Source: Smittium culicis (taxonomy: Eukaryota > Kickxellomycota > Harpellomycetes > Harpellales > Legeriomycetaceae). From it: a stretch of DNA of 37,472 bases. The stretch is from contig LSSN01002836.1 in NCBI GenBank assembly GCA_001970855.1, positions 1-37,472 on the forward strand, given 5' to 3'. The position numbers and the translations under genes are program-made. The notes beneath the pieces are model-generated. The model had not been told where the DNA came from. It worked only from the letters and a program-made list of their open reading frames with translations, and did not search any database. Positions 1 to 11,847 of the stretch are shown here, piece after piece. The stretch's first letter is position 1, and every line of letters begins with the position of its first letter.

Positions 1-161
1 CAAAATTATCCAACCATACGACAATATGATAAATAAATATAATATAGTAATAAATAATTGGCCGGTAAATTTTATATATCCAATAACAAATAAATATAAT
101 ATGACTTATCCAATTATAATTTTTAAAAAAGTTTAAGAGTACTTGCCCCGGAAAGGGTTAA
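1..161 (+). mobile_element. Truncated copy of piggyBac-like MITE (copy A)
   Basis: This is the right-hand ~160 bases of a ~198-bp element, cut off at its left by the window edge. It aligns along its whole length with the complete copy at 13750-13948, where base 1 here corresponds to about 13789. It ends in GGAAAGGG followed by TTAA at 158-161. It keeps three same-direction TATCCAA-type motifs (about 8, 77 and 107), also found in the other copy. A TTAA target and a tip starting CCC are hallmarks of piggyBac elements. No coding capacity is visible, so it would be non-autonomous. The repeat relationship is seen directly; the superfamily call is inferred. Confidence 0.7.
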
Positions 162-928
162 AAAGATGAAGTCATTAGTTCGCCAGTAATTTATATGCAG
201 ATTTATTATTTGCTTTTTTTCTACAATAAACCAGTAAGCGAAATATTTTCGGAAACATTTTAATTTTATTGAATGCAGTTGGCTTTTTAGGAATGCCAAA
301 AACAGCCTGGTACCTTGGAAAGGGTTAATATAAGTTCGTTTGGCTTTAAGTGAATGCTAATTATCTGTAGTTAAGTATATCCGAGACTATTAGGAGGAGC
401 GATATTTAATCTATTAAATTAGTCTATTATTAATTGCCTAACAAAACGACTTGTTTGTATTATTTAGTATAATTTTTTTTTTTTTGATAGACGTCTTATT
501 CACACTAAAAAAAATGCCTCAATGAATTCACAGAAACGCTTGATTTAATCACTAATTATAACTAGTATATACAAGTAGACAAAATAGCTAATGTAAAAAA
601 CCAGAGCTTCAAATAATAGCCAGTCTAGTGGGGTTGCAAGCTAAAAAAAAATAAAGTAAGTTGCTAAGCGGCGTAAAAATAATATATATGGAGAGCTATG
701 TGTTTAATTTTAAAGATGTGGAGTTTGTTACAATTAAATTTTAGATTTGAGAAAATTTGGAGATTCTTTTTGATTGTTTGCTAAATGGTTTTCAAATAGA
801 GGTAAGTGAGATTTGGTAAGGTGACTAATAAGTTAGCTTGTGAATCTAGTTTTTATTGGGCCATTCAGAGCGAATGTTCTTTTAATCGGAGAATTAGCTA
901 ATTGTGGTTATCTCCGCAATGAGCCTAT
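162..928. other. Intergenic, no gene seen
   Basis: Moderately AT-rich DNA with homopolymer A/T runs (for example at 473-485). No reading frame of convincing length and no RNA gene were recognised. Apart from the MITE end at 305-328 nothing could be assigned. Confidence 0.5.
305..328 (+). repeat. Isolated MITE terminal repeat (copy B end)
   Basis: The sequence GGAAAGGGTTAA ends at 328 and matches the right tip of the other MITE copies. The reverse complement begins TTAACCCTTTCC. The DNA to its left (162-304) does not align by eye with the standard element interior, so this is either a related family sharing the tip or a rearranged copy. Confidence 0.45.
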
Positions 929-1123
929 TTATCCCTTCCATGGAAAGTAGACCATTTATTATCTACCAAATATAGCTTGCTGTGTCCAATAAAAATAATT
1001 TAATTCTTGAAAAATAAGAATTATTGGCTATTTGTATTTATCAGCAAATAGCTATTTGATTATAAATCATAAACGAAATAATATGCTCATTTTTTTAAAG
1101 AGTGTTAGACCGTAAAGGGTTAA
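929..1123 (+). mobile_element. Diverged piggyBac-like MITE (copy C)
   Basis: A 195-bp element bounded by TTATCCCTTCC on the left and GTAAAGGGTTAA on the right. The interior (CCAATAAAAATA, ATTATTGGCTATT, ATAAACGAAAT) matches copy D at 1567-1764, so C and D form a subfamily distinct from copies A, E and F. The left TTAA has drifted to TTAT. No coding potential. Confidence 0.6.
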
Positions 1124-1566
1124 AAAGGTATTTTTGTGTTACCTATAGATATAGTGCTGTGCGAAGGTTACTTAGGGCTTCTTTTCTTTGGATCAAAAAA
1201 AAAGAAGCTATGTGATCAGGCCAATAGCGCTTAAACGCGTGAAAAATATTGTATATTTATTGGAAGCAGTGTTGTATTCGAGTGGCTCCTGTGGAGCTGA
1301 GGAATGCGCACGCTCTAATTCTACTGGCACTTCAGTTTAGATAAAATAATAAGCATCTATTGGTCGTCGCGAAGATCGATAGCATTTATAGGAAGGAAAT
1401 TCTAATTATGATTATCTAATGAGAATGCGATATTTTAGGATTCAAATTAATCATAACAGATCTGTTGTCTTTTTTTTTAAGCTGATTTTTCCCATAATAA
1501 AAAAAAAACCGACAAGCTGAATGTACATTAGCATTTGTGCTTTTTTGAGCTGCGAGTATAGCTTTG
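1124..1566. other. Intergenic, no gene seen
   Basis: AT-rich spacer between two MITE copies. It holds short A/T runs and no recognisable coding or RNA gene. Confidence 0.5.
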
Positions 1567-1764
1567 CTAACCCCTTTCCCAGGCAGTAGACTACTTTTGA
1601 CCTACAAAATATACTAACCGCATTCAATAAAAATATTTTAATTCAAAGGTGATAATAGTTATTGGTTTATTGCATTATATCAACAAATAATAAACTTACT
1701 TATAAATAATAAACGAATCAATTAAATTCAATTTTTTACAACTTGTTGGGTGGGAGAGGGTTAT
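1567..1764 (+). mobile_element. Diverged piggyBac-like MITE (copy D)
   Basis: A 198-bp element starting CTAACCCCTTTCCCAGGC and ending GGGAGAGGGTTAT. The two ends are inverted repeats (right end reversed: ATAACCCTCTCCCACCC). Its interior resembles copy C. The target bases are degenerate versions of TTAA (CTAA and TTAT). Non-coding. Confidence 0.6.
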
Positions 1765-2470
1765 ATTGAACTGATGCGCTGATATTTAGATGCGTCCATA
1801 AAGCGTTTTCACGAAATTTAATTCTCTTCGCAGATGAGATTTTGGAAATAAATTCTCAGAGTACATAGATAGGTGCATTGTTTTGCTAAGTGAACGGCAC
1901 GAATATGTTATTGTTGGAGTATACTACATATACTTATATATAGCATCCCAAATAGCGGAGTGATATCTACTTCTCGGGGATTCTATGTCGAGTCTAGTGT
2001 ACGCGGTTGCTGTACCATTGTGTAAAAATTCTGGCTTTTGGAGTGGGGATTTTGCAGCTTTATTTCTCAATAGAAGAGTTAGCTGGTAGTGAGGTTTAGG
2101 CTGGAGTAAAGCCTTCAAAAATTCATTACATTGTGAAAAAGTGGAATTTCTGAAGCGAATTAAACTCTTTTTTTTTTTTCAACATAAATGAGCTAAACTC
2201 GTAAATTTGAAAATCCCAGTTGAGGTATAATAAGGAACCAAATAAATTGATTTATAATTCCTAAAATCTGCCGATTTTACATAATGCTGGAAATAAAATT
2301 TTTAATTCCTTTCCACTCGCTCTATTCTTACTCTTAGAACAAAAAGTATTTATTTCTTACCCAAACGCTTATTTATCTTTCTGCTTTATTTCTTTTCAGT
2401 GGTTTTTATCTATCTTTTGTTGATCAAGTATAATACACACCATCACCCTTTGGAGTAATATTACCTTAAA
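1765..2470. other. Upstream region of the mannosyltransferase gene
   Basis: No gene is supported here. A 64-codon open frame on the minus strand (1924-2118) begins with TTG, matches nothing known to me and was not accepted. A strong 3' splice-site-like string, pyrimidine tract plus CAG, ends at about 2399. A possible donor (GAG|GTATAA) lies near 2225, so a 5'UTR intron is conceivable. The 5' leader just before the ATG is T/C rich. Confidence 0.35.
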
Positions 2471-3586
2471 ATGTTTTTTATTCCACGCAGATTCGTTCTG
2501 CTAACTCAGATCGTCGTGCTGATGGTAGTATTTACCGTATCTGTAAACTTTTTGTTCTACGACAGATCAGTCCCTTCCGCTGCTACCACAGCACCTCTTA
2601 AGAATGCTGAAAAGGCTGAATCCATGCCAAAAGTACAAGATGTCAAAGCCGTCAAACCAAAAGAACTCGAAAAGGCCGCCTTCGTTGCTCTCGTTAGAAA
2701 CACCGACTTATTCGGTATGCGTAAGACTATTCGTGAAATCGAGGACAGATTCAACCGTGACTACCACTACCCATACATTTTCTTGAACGATGTTCCTTTC
2801 ACTGATGAATTCAAGGATGGTGTAAGAGAGTTAGTCAGTTCTGATGTCCAATTCGGTTTGGTTGAAGGTGACGCGTGGAACTACCCTGATTGGATTGATC
2901 AAGAAGAAGCCCGCCGTAGACGCAATACTGCTGATTACATGCATGCTAAGAGCGAAAGCTATAGATTTATGTGCCGCTTCCAATCTGGTTTTGTTTTCCG
3001 TCATCACCTCCTTAAAGATCTTGAATATTATTGGCGTATCGAACCTGACGTCAACTACTTCTGCGACTTCCAATATGATCCGTTCAAGTTTATGAAAGAA
3101 AACAATAAAATTTACGGTTTCATCATGGCTCCTGAAGAATACATGGCTACTGTTCCTACTCTTTGGAATACCACTGTGCAATTTATGGAACAAAATCCAT
3201 CAATGGTTCCTCAACGTAACTTGCTTAACTACGTCAAAAACAAAGAAGGTACATACAATGGCTGCCACTTCTGGAGTAACTTTGAAATCGTTAAATTGGA
3301 CTTCTACCGCTCAAAAGAATACATGGACTACTTCAACTTCCTCGATAAATCTGGCGGTTTCTTCTACGAACGCTGGGGTGATGCTCCTGTCCACACAATA
3401 GCCGTCGCCATGTTCCTCGAAAAAAGCCAAGTCCACTACTTCAGCGACGTTGGCTATTACCACCCTGCTATGGGTTACTGCCCCGAAAAATCCGATGTCA
3501 AATCTAAATGTATCTGTGACCCTAAAAAATACAGAGGCTCCAGCCATAAATGCATCAGGGACTGGATTGCCTTAGATCAAAACTAA
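2471..3586 (+). CDS. Alpha-1,2-mannosyltransferase, GT15 (KRE2/MNT1/KTR family)
   Basis: Golgi type II membrane enzyme that transfers mannose from GDP-mannose in alpha-1,2 linkage onto O-linked (and in some members N-linked) glycans of cell-wall and secreted proteins. The 371-residue product has a short basic N-terminus, a single membrane anchor at about 8-29, a Lys/Ala-rich stem to about 65, then the catalytic domain. GT15 landmarks seen: FVALVRN (71-77), YPYIFLND (100-107), YWRIEPDV (187-194, the Mn/GDP-binding region), HFWSNFEI (266-273, whose Glu aligns with the proposed catalytic Glu of yeast Kre2), FFYERWGDAPVHTIA (297-311) and YYHPAMGYCP (329-338), followed by a Cys-rich tail. The length fits the family, somewhat short because of a short stem. 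There is one uninterrupted exon. The ATG is chosen because the anchor follows at once. Its codons favour C-ending forms (TTC, TAC, AAC) unlike the surrounding DNA, suggesting high expression. Which KTR paralogue it is cannot be decided. Confidence 0.95.
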   Translation: MFFIPRRFVLLTQIVVLMVVFTVSVNFLFYDRSVPSAATTAPLKNAEKAESMPKVQDVKAVKPKELEKAAFVALVRNTDLFGMRKTIREIEDRFNRDYHYPYIFLNDVPFTDEFKDGVRELVSSDVQFGLVEGDAWNYPDWIDQEEARRRRNTADYMHAKSESYRFMCRFQSGFVFRHHLLKDLEYYWRIEPDVNYFCDFQYDPFKFMKENNKIYGFIMAPEEYMATVPTLWNTTVQFMEQNPSMVPQRNLLNYVKNKEGTYNGCHFWSNFEIVKLDFYRSKEYMDYFNFLDKSGGFFYERWGDAPVHTIAVAMFLEKSQVHYFSDVGYYHPAMGYCPEKSDVKSKCICDPKKYRGSSHKCIRDWIALDQN

Positions 3587-3835
3587 TTTATTTTTATTTT
3601 CAATCATTTTCATAGTTTTTATTTCTCTAATAATTCCTTTATTACCAATACCCTCTAACCCACCTAAAACAAAAAAAATACACTAATATGTTAAATCATC
3701 TTGCCTTTTTTAACATTATTTTTGTACTTATTTTTATATTGTAAAATTTCGATTTACAAAGATACTCTACAGTACAGACTTTCCACTAATTTATCCATAA
3801 CTTTACTCCCATTTCGCGGATATAACGCTACATTG

Positions 3836-3855
3836 AATAGCTCCTTTGAGCTATT
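3836..3855. repeat. Short hairpin downstream of the mannosyltransferase
   Basis: AATAGCTC, loop CTTT, GAGCTATT: a perfect 8-bp stem with a 4-base loop about 250 bases after the stop codon. It lies in the last GC-containing stretch before the AT desert. No function is assigned; it could be part of the 3' untranslated region or chance. Confidence 0.35.
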
Positions 3856-5710
3856 TTGATCCTAAATCAGTTTATATCTTTGTCGCATGCTATTTAAAAT
3901 GTTTATTACAGCACTCAAAAATAATAATAAAAAGTTTAACAGCAGTAAAATTAATTTCTGCGCAATAAACGCACGTAACTTGGCTTGATTTTTGGATTAC
4001 TAAAGTGCCAAATTTAATTCACGAAAAAGAGATGCAGCTAGCCAAACTCGTAATATAAAACATAAATTAGTTTCGCCATTATTAACATATTTGATTTTTC
4101 ATTATCAACCTTTTGAGAATATTTGCAAAGATAAAACCAGACACGAAAAAGTATTTAATAAGTTGAACCACATAGATTTTCTTTATTTAAAATAATAATT
4201 TCAGCGTAGACTTTCATTTCCTCGCAAGTATATAACACTATATTTATTTATAGAAAATAATAAAATTAAATTAATAAAAATATCATTATTCTTTTTGATA
4301 TTGCGATCTATATATCCATGGTGATAGCCCAATTTTGGTCTCCAAAAAAAAAAAATTCCTGCCATATTATCATATAATTGACTAATTTTATAATTTGGTT
4401 AAAAAATTGGGTTTTGTACTCAATATAGAAAATTATTACATTCTAGATTTGCTCGTTTAAGAATACAAAACCAAAAAATTCTCATATATATTCAGTTAAC
4501 CAGTAAAGAAATTACTTTATCTGAATATTCTTCATAATATCAAAAATATAATGTGTGAATATGCGCTAGTATATTCATAATTATACACTAAGTGGATCTT
4601 TGCTAGTACGTAAGTGTGTTTTTATAAAGATCTGTCACATTTTTAATCGTATTTAAACATAATTAGTAAAAACATAAAACCATTTAGATAAAATGTTCAT
4701 CTAATGTAATAAGGTAAAATGGTAGAATGGTAGAATTTTTACTTTATAATTACAGAAATAAAAAACATCTTATTTTTTAAAAAAAGTTCAAATATACTTT
4801 AATTCTATATTTTTTTTTAAATCACAATTTTAATGTACAATCGATTTAATCTTTTAAATCAAAATCGGTATAGAATCATTTTTCATGATTTTTTTAGGAT
4901 ATACAGCTCAAACAATTATTACCTATTTTACTTTACTTTTAAAAAATATTGCCCATCGCCTTATTATGAGGACAATAATCGACTCGAAATGATTCAATTT
5001 AAATATTTTTCGACGAATCCTGAAAAAGCGGCCAGTAAAGTTGCTATCTAAGATAGTATATCCTCTGAAAATAAATAATGGTACGATTTCAATTATAAAA
5101 ATCCCATAAGGCGAGTATTTTGGACATGAGCTTTAATTTAAGCATTATCCTCTATATTTATAACACACACTTCAATAAGATTAAAATTAAAAAGCCCCAT
5201 TCTTTCGACAAATATGTTATTTTTACTCTGAAAAATACAACCAATTTATATTTAACATCTCTTAATTATACCCTTGAAGTAAAAACCGATTATTATCTAA
5301 AATTTTCGTTTATGACTTTAATTTTGAATTGATTTAATTCAAAGTTTTTTTATTAAATTTCCAAATACAGGTGCACTAAATATATGTATCTAATTTTACC
5401 TCGATAAAAAACTGTAGATACTTTATTTAAAAATGAAAGTGTTTAGTGTAAAAATTTACCTTTAATCGCATTAATTTTATAAGCGCCATATTAGATAATT
5501 ATTATCGCTAAACTTTAAAACTATACTTTGAATCAATATGAATCATTAAATAATTATTTTTTTGATTTAGAACCCAAAAAATAACAAATAACACTTTTAT
5601 ATGCATTACGATTATTATTGTTTTTTTGTTTTCTAAGTTTAAAATGTTGTGTTTGTGGATAGAAATCAAAGTAATACAACTTTGAATATTTTCAATTGTA
5701 AACCAAGTGG

Positions 5711-5740
5711 TTATTAATAAATTAGTTAATTTATTAATAA
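5711..5740. repeat. Perfect 14-bp inverted repeat
   Basis: TTATTAATAAATTA and its reverse complement are separated by only GT. It is composed entirely of A and T, so chance occurrence in this base composition is possible. Confidence 0.5.
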
Positions 5741-5962
5741 TAATAAACTAAATTCGGTTGGATAATTATTTAACTCTGATTGATTTAAAGATAAAAATGA
5801 TATAATGTCACGTATTTTAATAGATATTCAAATAACATAAAACTTGGAGAATATTTAGATAATTAAGTATCATCTTTAATTTACTAACCTGGTTTATTTT
5901 AATGGTTAAATAGATAATTGAACGGATCTAATAATATTAATAGGAATATCTATAATTATCCT

Positions 5963-5983
5963 CAGGTTCTATTTTTGAACCTG
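5963..5983. repeat. GC-containing hairpin in AT desert
   Basis: CAGGTTC and GAACCTG flank a 7-base loop (TATTTTT). A perfect 7-bp stem with four G:C pairs stands out in DNA that is nearly pure A+T. Function unknown. Confidence 0.4.
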
Positions 5984-6728
5984 GTATAAAATATGCCAAT
6001 TCTGAGATCAAAAAAACATGTTTAAATTCTCAAAATACCTAAATATCCAAGAAAAAAAATTAAAAAAGCTAATTGTATATAGAAAAATACGTGGAATAAT
6101 CTTAGGATAAGCACATAGCTGTTCTTATTAGTTTAAATTTCCAATACACGTTATATTAAATTATTGCTTGTACCTGATAGTATATTTATAAAATTTTCTT
6201 ATAGGAATTAAACTAAAATTATATACGATTTTCAGGAAATTTTTTATAATAAAATTATCTCTAATTCCATGAAAAACCGATAAATATACAGATACTTTAT
6301 ACTCCAAGTGTTTACACAAGATATTTTATTTTCAGGTATAAGCTCGCGGGAAAAGGTGAATATAGGATTATATAAATCATTTTAAGAGAAAATATTTAGA
6401 TATAATAATTGAAAATAGAATCGGGTTTTAAACTATTAATTGAAAGATTTTAAAAAAAAAAATCTTTTGATAAAGGCTTAATAAATTTAATATAAAACTT
6501 GAAAAAAAAAAATCAAAAGTTTTTCTATTTTATTTTTTATTGTTTAATTATTTTCCTGTTATTTTTTTATTGTGTTCCATTCAAAATAAAGTTTTATATT
6601 ATTTCCATAATTTTAATTATTTTTATTGGGAATATGACTTAGTTTTTTTTTAAACACCAACATTCTATTCAATGAAAAATTGGAATCTTCAAAAATGGGT
6701 ATTTATTTAGCGATAATTAAAATTATTA

Positions 6729-6752
6729 AATTAATTAAAATTTTAATTAATT
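6729..6752. repeat. 24-bp perfect AT palindrome
   Basis: A self-complementary run centred between 6740 and 6741 (left half ATTAATT... then AAAA|TTTT). It is expected to extrude or fold easily. It may be chance in AT-only sequence. Confidence 0.45.
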
Positions 6753-9700
6753 AAATTTCTAGGATTTAATCTTTTATTTAGTTTATTTAAATTTATTTTA
6801 TTGAAAATATATACAAATAATTAGTGATATTATTATATTTTTATTTTAAACTTTACAATAGTTAATAAAAGGCTTTTATTCATTATTTTATATATTATCT
6901 GATTTATATCAGTATTATATTTTTTATTAATAATTTTATATACTATCGCTTTTAAAAAATTTCTATTTTATTCATTTTTTATGCTTGAATTTTATTTTTA
7001 CATTCGTTATTTATTCATATTATAATTGAAATCATACGAATAAATTTTTGGAAGATATTAAATGTATTATTATTCGAAATGTAAGTAATTTTTTTTTTTT
7101 TTTCTATCATTAAGCGGTTTATTTTTGATAAAAAACCTTAATGATTTAATAATATCGATTAAAAATGATCATATTTTATATGATTACTATTATATAATAA
7201 ATTAAAGTGGTATAAAACATTAATTTTTTTTTAGCACTTTCATTAAGATATTTACGGTATTGCTAGAATTTTTTTTTTGAAGAAAACGAGGTTTAATTTT
7301 TTAAATTTGATCATAGTAAAGATTTTACATATAAAATAGTCTATAATTATTTTAAAAAGTCAATTATTTGATAAAAATATTGAAATTTAGATTAAGAAAA
7401 CTATTAAAACTAATCTTATTATATATTATTGTAGCTATTTTCAATCAGCAGAATTAAATCTCGAAAATATTACGCTAAATAAAAATATTTTCGTATTTTT
7501 TAAATAATAAATAATTAAAAATCAGTCATATAGATTTCATCTATATTAACCCTGAAGATTTATAATATTTGGGTCAAATAATTATTAAAGAAAATTTTAG
7601 CATTGGTTAATTAAATTAATCATTGTTTTAAATTCATTAGATTTATTATTATATTTAAATATATAATATGGCTGAATTTCTGGAAAATATGTAATTTTCA
7701 ATTTTTTATTTATTATAATTAAAATGTTATGATTAATCCAAAAATAAATAAAATAATGAATTATTAATAATAAAATACAGAATTTTTATTTTAAAAATAT
7801 AAAAAAATCAACAAGTTTAATAATATAATTTATATATTTAATTTATCTTATAAAATTTTTTTAGATTAAAATCAAAATTTTCGGTTGTTAAAGTATCTTA
7901 AAGAGTTCTAATAATTGGGTTTTAAATCTTGTTCATATCACCTTATATCAAAAAATTAATTAATTAATTCGTAAAAACTTCATAGAAACAAATTTTATAA
8001 ATAATTATTTTCGTTAATTATAAAATATTCAAATAAACCCTAAATAATGGTAAATTAGTTGTTGATACAATTAATAAACCATAATTCTGTATTATTAAGC
8101 TCTATCAGAACTAAAGTTTATAGATCACATGCAGAAAAAATATCTTCAGAATCTTGAGCATTATGTGATAAAGTATTATTATTGTTGATTTTTTATAAAA
8201 TATGATTAGATATTTAATTCTTAAAGATTTTTTTCAGATTTTAGAATTTTTTTAAGTTTAAAAAAAAACTGTAAAATCTGTTGGAAATTATAGTTGTTTA
8301 TTATTAAATGAAATTTAGAGGTAATTTTAATCGCAGAATATAGTAATTATTTAATTTAATTAAAGAGTAGCTGTACAATTCAAAAGCTTAAATAATTTAC
8401 TTATGGGAATTTTGCGTCATAATTCATTGAAAAATATCAATATTTTGATATCTTATATTTATTGAAAGAAATTTAAAAACAAGATAAAAAACGATAATGC
8501 TTTAATCAATTATTATCGTGGGTAATTTAGATTTAAAAGGTTCTTAATTATATATTCTCCTATTTATAAAAATTTTTATATCGAGATGGTGACTAAAATA
8601 TTCCTAAATGAGAGCTAAGACTTAATAACTAAAAATTTATTATCATATTTTTTATAGGTAGCTCCCGAAAGACAAAAATCAATTATTTTTTTGTGGGTTT
8701 CAGCAGTACAAAAATCAAAAAAAATTACTCTAATATTTAGTATCACATAATTCTTCATGCAATTTTATTTTATTATAGTCAGATAAAAATTTTTTTTATG
8801 TAGTTTATAACATTTTTTAATTAAATAGGCGACATAAAGAGTAAGAAATTTACAAAAAGAGGAAAAGTAAGTCCAAATATATTATATTAGCTTAAATTTA
8901 TCGTCAGGGATAATTACCTTGTCAAATTAAATTAGTTTTTATGATTTTAGATAAAAATTAATATAGTTATAAAAGCGATATATTTAATTACTGAATTAGC
9001 TATTAATCATTTTAATGATTTTTAATCGATTTGTAGCATTTATTAGATTAAATAAACCTTAATAACTTTGTCGAGTTTATATCAGTTTAATTCACTTATC
9101 TAAATAATTTTTATATCGATATTATGTCACTATCTATATTACACAAGAATTATTTTATAAAATCTACATTTGTGCTATTTTGATATTTTCTCATAATTTT
9201 TTAGCATTTATATAGAATTTATCGTAAAAAACTCGAATTTATTTTAAGAAATCATGTATTTTCACTTCAAAAGATTTATAATCCAATTAAATTAGTTTTG
9301 AAATTAACCTATACCAATAAAAAATTAATCAATTATATATTTTAAAGATTTTTCTTTAAAAAAAATACACATTGATTTTTATAACAACAATTTCTTATAG
9401 GAATTTATTATCTTGATATTTCTAGTTACACTGATGTTTATATGGTTTCTCTAATTTATTTCCAACGTTAAAATTCGAGTGATTTAGCGACTCTCGCGAT
9501 TAAATTTGTTTTTTTTGAAGAAAAATTGTTATTTCATATATTTTCAATATTCAGGTGTAAGTTTGTGGTCATAAACTGATACCCTCCATTAATTTAATTT
9601 AATTTATTATTTTTTCAAAATTATTCAAAAATTAAACATTAACATTTGTGCTGCTTTTATAAATATTTTTTAATGCCAGTATTTTTTACCATGCTGATAT

Positions 9701-10860
9701 TTTAAATTTAAAGATATAAACATTTTTATGGAAAATTTTATTTTATTTATGTATCATAATTTTTTGACCAAATTTCATAATAAAAAAGTTCAAAATTTAT
9801 ATACAATTTTTTCAGTATACAGATATCAATATAAAAAATTAGAGTATGAGTGATAGGTAATATAAAGGCATCCGGTTTTTAGGTGCGTTATGCCAGTAAA
9901 AAAAATAGTATAAATTCAAAAAAAAAAAATAAGTATAAAAATGTATTAGTATGATTTTCTAACAATTTTTTTTAGGTTAATAGACGGACTGAAAGTTTTT
10001 TTAATAGAAATTTCATTTATCTGATCTAATTATATGAACATATTTCCTAAATGTATAATGAATTCTCAATATTTTATAATATAATCAAAAAAGTATAATT
10101 TTAACTTTGTGATTGAAAAAAAAATTTATTATTATAATAGTGATGGAGTTTTCTTATAGCTTAATTGCTCATAGTAGTTTTAATATTGGTAAAAATGATA
10201 AAGCTAAAAACACTTAGTACCACGGGGTTTAATAAAGTTTATTCTATTCTATTATATGTTACATATATTTATCAATAAAATGCCTATACTTGATGTGAAT
10301 ACACCCAATAAATTATTATGCTCTAAATGTTTTAAAGCTGATAAAAATTTGTAAAAGATTCCTCTGCTAATAAGATGTCTATATATGTAAATGGGAGACT
10401 GTTTCGTAAAGTGTAAATTTCACAATTAAAAATTTACTAAACACTAGGTGTTTACTCTTATTTTTGCAACTTGATAGCAAGCTTTATCAGATAAAATATC
10501 ATATTCAGCCAATAAATTTACTTTATTCATTTATCAAATAGAATTTGAAAGAGAAAAAAGTCCCGATTCACCTAAGAATCGCTTATATATTTTCAAAAAA
10601 TTCGCATAATCTTGAGTTTAAATATATTCTTATTATCATTATTAGTGGGCGGATATCTTAATATGAAAGCGAATGTTGTATTTCTAGAAGCCCATCATTT
10701 ATAAAACTTTAAAAAAATAGAGTCTTAAAGGCGTTGCTGTTAGAAATTTTGTATTGGAGCAAATAAATTTAAAGTTTAGCGCAAATTTAACTAGAAAAAA
10801 ATAAGAAAAGTTTAGGGATCAAGCTGGTGATGAACTTTAAATTAATCGAGATTAGTATCG

Positions 10861-11202
10861 CCAGTAAAGATAAGCCCTAATTTACTAAAAAATTAATAAA
10901 AACAGACAGCCAATGGGCGTTTACAGGTTTTATGGGCAGATAAAAATCGAATGAGCAGCCTACATAGCTAAGCAGTAATTGGCGCTGAAATCGAAGCAGA
11001 ATAGTGAGATTTGGAATGGGGATTGGATGAACAGTTAATAGTTTATAAAAGATAAATAAGTGAAAAAAAGGAATTAAATTGGGTGGTATTTTGAGATTGC
11101 TTAGAAATCTGTTTTACAAGTACTTAGACATATAAAATTATACACCTAACAAAATTTATTTATATTAAGACTTTTGCCTAAGTATAAACTACGATCTAAA
11201 GA
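10861..11202. other. Upstream region of COA1-like gene
   Basis: Base composition becomes visibly more balanced about 340 bases before the COA1-like start, marking the edge of a gene island. It presumably contains the promoter; no specific element was identified. Confidence 0.4.
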
Positions 11203-11847
11203 ATGAGCGGGATTTTCATAAAGGGATTAGTAGGATCAAAACTGAATGTTTTATCAGCTACAAGATCAAAAATAGTGCTAGCGTCTAGCTTTTCTTTGAA
11301 GGCAATTGCTTTTCCAAGAAGCTATTCATCGAGCTACAAATTCGGCAGCGATGAGTTCCTCAAGAAGCCTCTCGACAAAATTATCGAAAAGCCTTCGAAT
11401 CTTACCATAGAAGATGCAAAATATGACAATCCGATTTTTGCGATCAAGAGGGACATTTCCGCGCCAACGAGTAACAAGAAGAAGTTCGCAATGTTTATAG
11501 TTGCATCAATAATCACATGGGGAATCGGATTGAAGTACGCGTTCAATTACTCGAAAATGTCGTCGAGTTCAGTTACTGCTGCGATATTTATTGCCCGCCA
11601 CGATCCAGAAGTTATTGAAAAGTTGGGATCGAATATCGACACAGCAAGCATGTTCACTGAGATAAAGGGAACTGTTAGCAACGTAAAGGGGAATATAGAT
11701 GTGGAATTTGACATTTCAGGGTCAAAGAAAGTTGTTGCTAAAATTGTGCTCAAATGCCATCGTGAGGATAAAAATAAGAATACATGGACGACTGAGGAAT
11801 TTTATGTATTATATCCAGATGGCTCTAAGACTCTGCTAGAAATGTGA
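11203..11847 (+). CDS. COA1: Coa1-like cytochrome c oxidase assembly factor
   Basis: Predicted mitochondrial inner-membrane protein of the Coa1/Tim21-like fold, which in yeast holds newly made Cox1 during early assembly of complex IV with Mss51, Cox14 and Shy1. The 214-residue product starts with a basic, Ser/Ala-rich presequence free of acidic residues (1-44, likely cleaved near PRSYSSS), then a charged linker, one membrane helix at about 95-113 (FAMFIVASIITWGIGLKYAF) and a C-terminal domain. The family signature is EIKGTVSNVKGNIDVEFDISGSKK (given here as positions 153-176), followed by a beta-strand with paired charges and a Trp-containing strand (TTEEFYVLYPDG). Length and order fit fungal Coa1. 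It is a single exon, with an ATG followed directly by the presequence. It is convergent with the FANCE-like gene, with about 350 bases between stops. The family call rests on the signature; no alignment was run. Confidence 0.75.
   Translation: MSGIFIKGLVGSKLNVLSATRSKIVLASSFSLKAIAFPRSYSSSYKFGSDEFLKKPLDKIIEKPSNLTIEDAKYDNPIFAIKRDISAPTSNKKKFAMFIVASIITWGIGLKYAFNYSKMSSSSVTAAIFIARHDPEVIEKLGSNIDTASMFTEIKGTVSNVKGNIDVEFDISGSKKVVAKIVLKCHREDKNKNTWTTEEFYVLYPDGSKTLLEM

Larger units (their letters stand above)
3587..10860. other. AT-rich desert, no gene seen
   Basis: More than 7 kb of DNA that is by eye about four-fifths or more A+T, dense in A/T runs and stop codons in all frames. The longest open frames (4833-5051 starting ATG, and 5120-5332 starting TTG, about 70 codons each) have low-complexity I/N/K/Y/F-rich translations and no recognisable family, so they were not accepted. 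Scattered features are AT palindromes at 5711-5740 and 6729-6752 and one GC-containing hairpin at 5963-5983. This may be heavily decayed transposon DNA, but no transposon motif was readable. Confidence 0.6.

Noticed and set aside
1924..2118. 64-codon minus-strand open frame
   Set aside because: TTG start, no recognised family and no splice-linked neighbour frames.
4833..5332. Two adjacent ~70-codon plus-strand frames
   Set aside because: Low-complexity I/N/Y/F/K-rich translations with no family; long AT-only DNA yields such frames by chance.
5885..5898. ACTAACCTGG, like a branch point or U1 snRNA 5' end
   Set aside because: No accompanying snRNA structure or exons; the surrounding DNA is AT desert.
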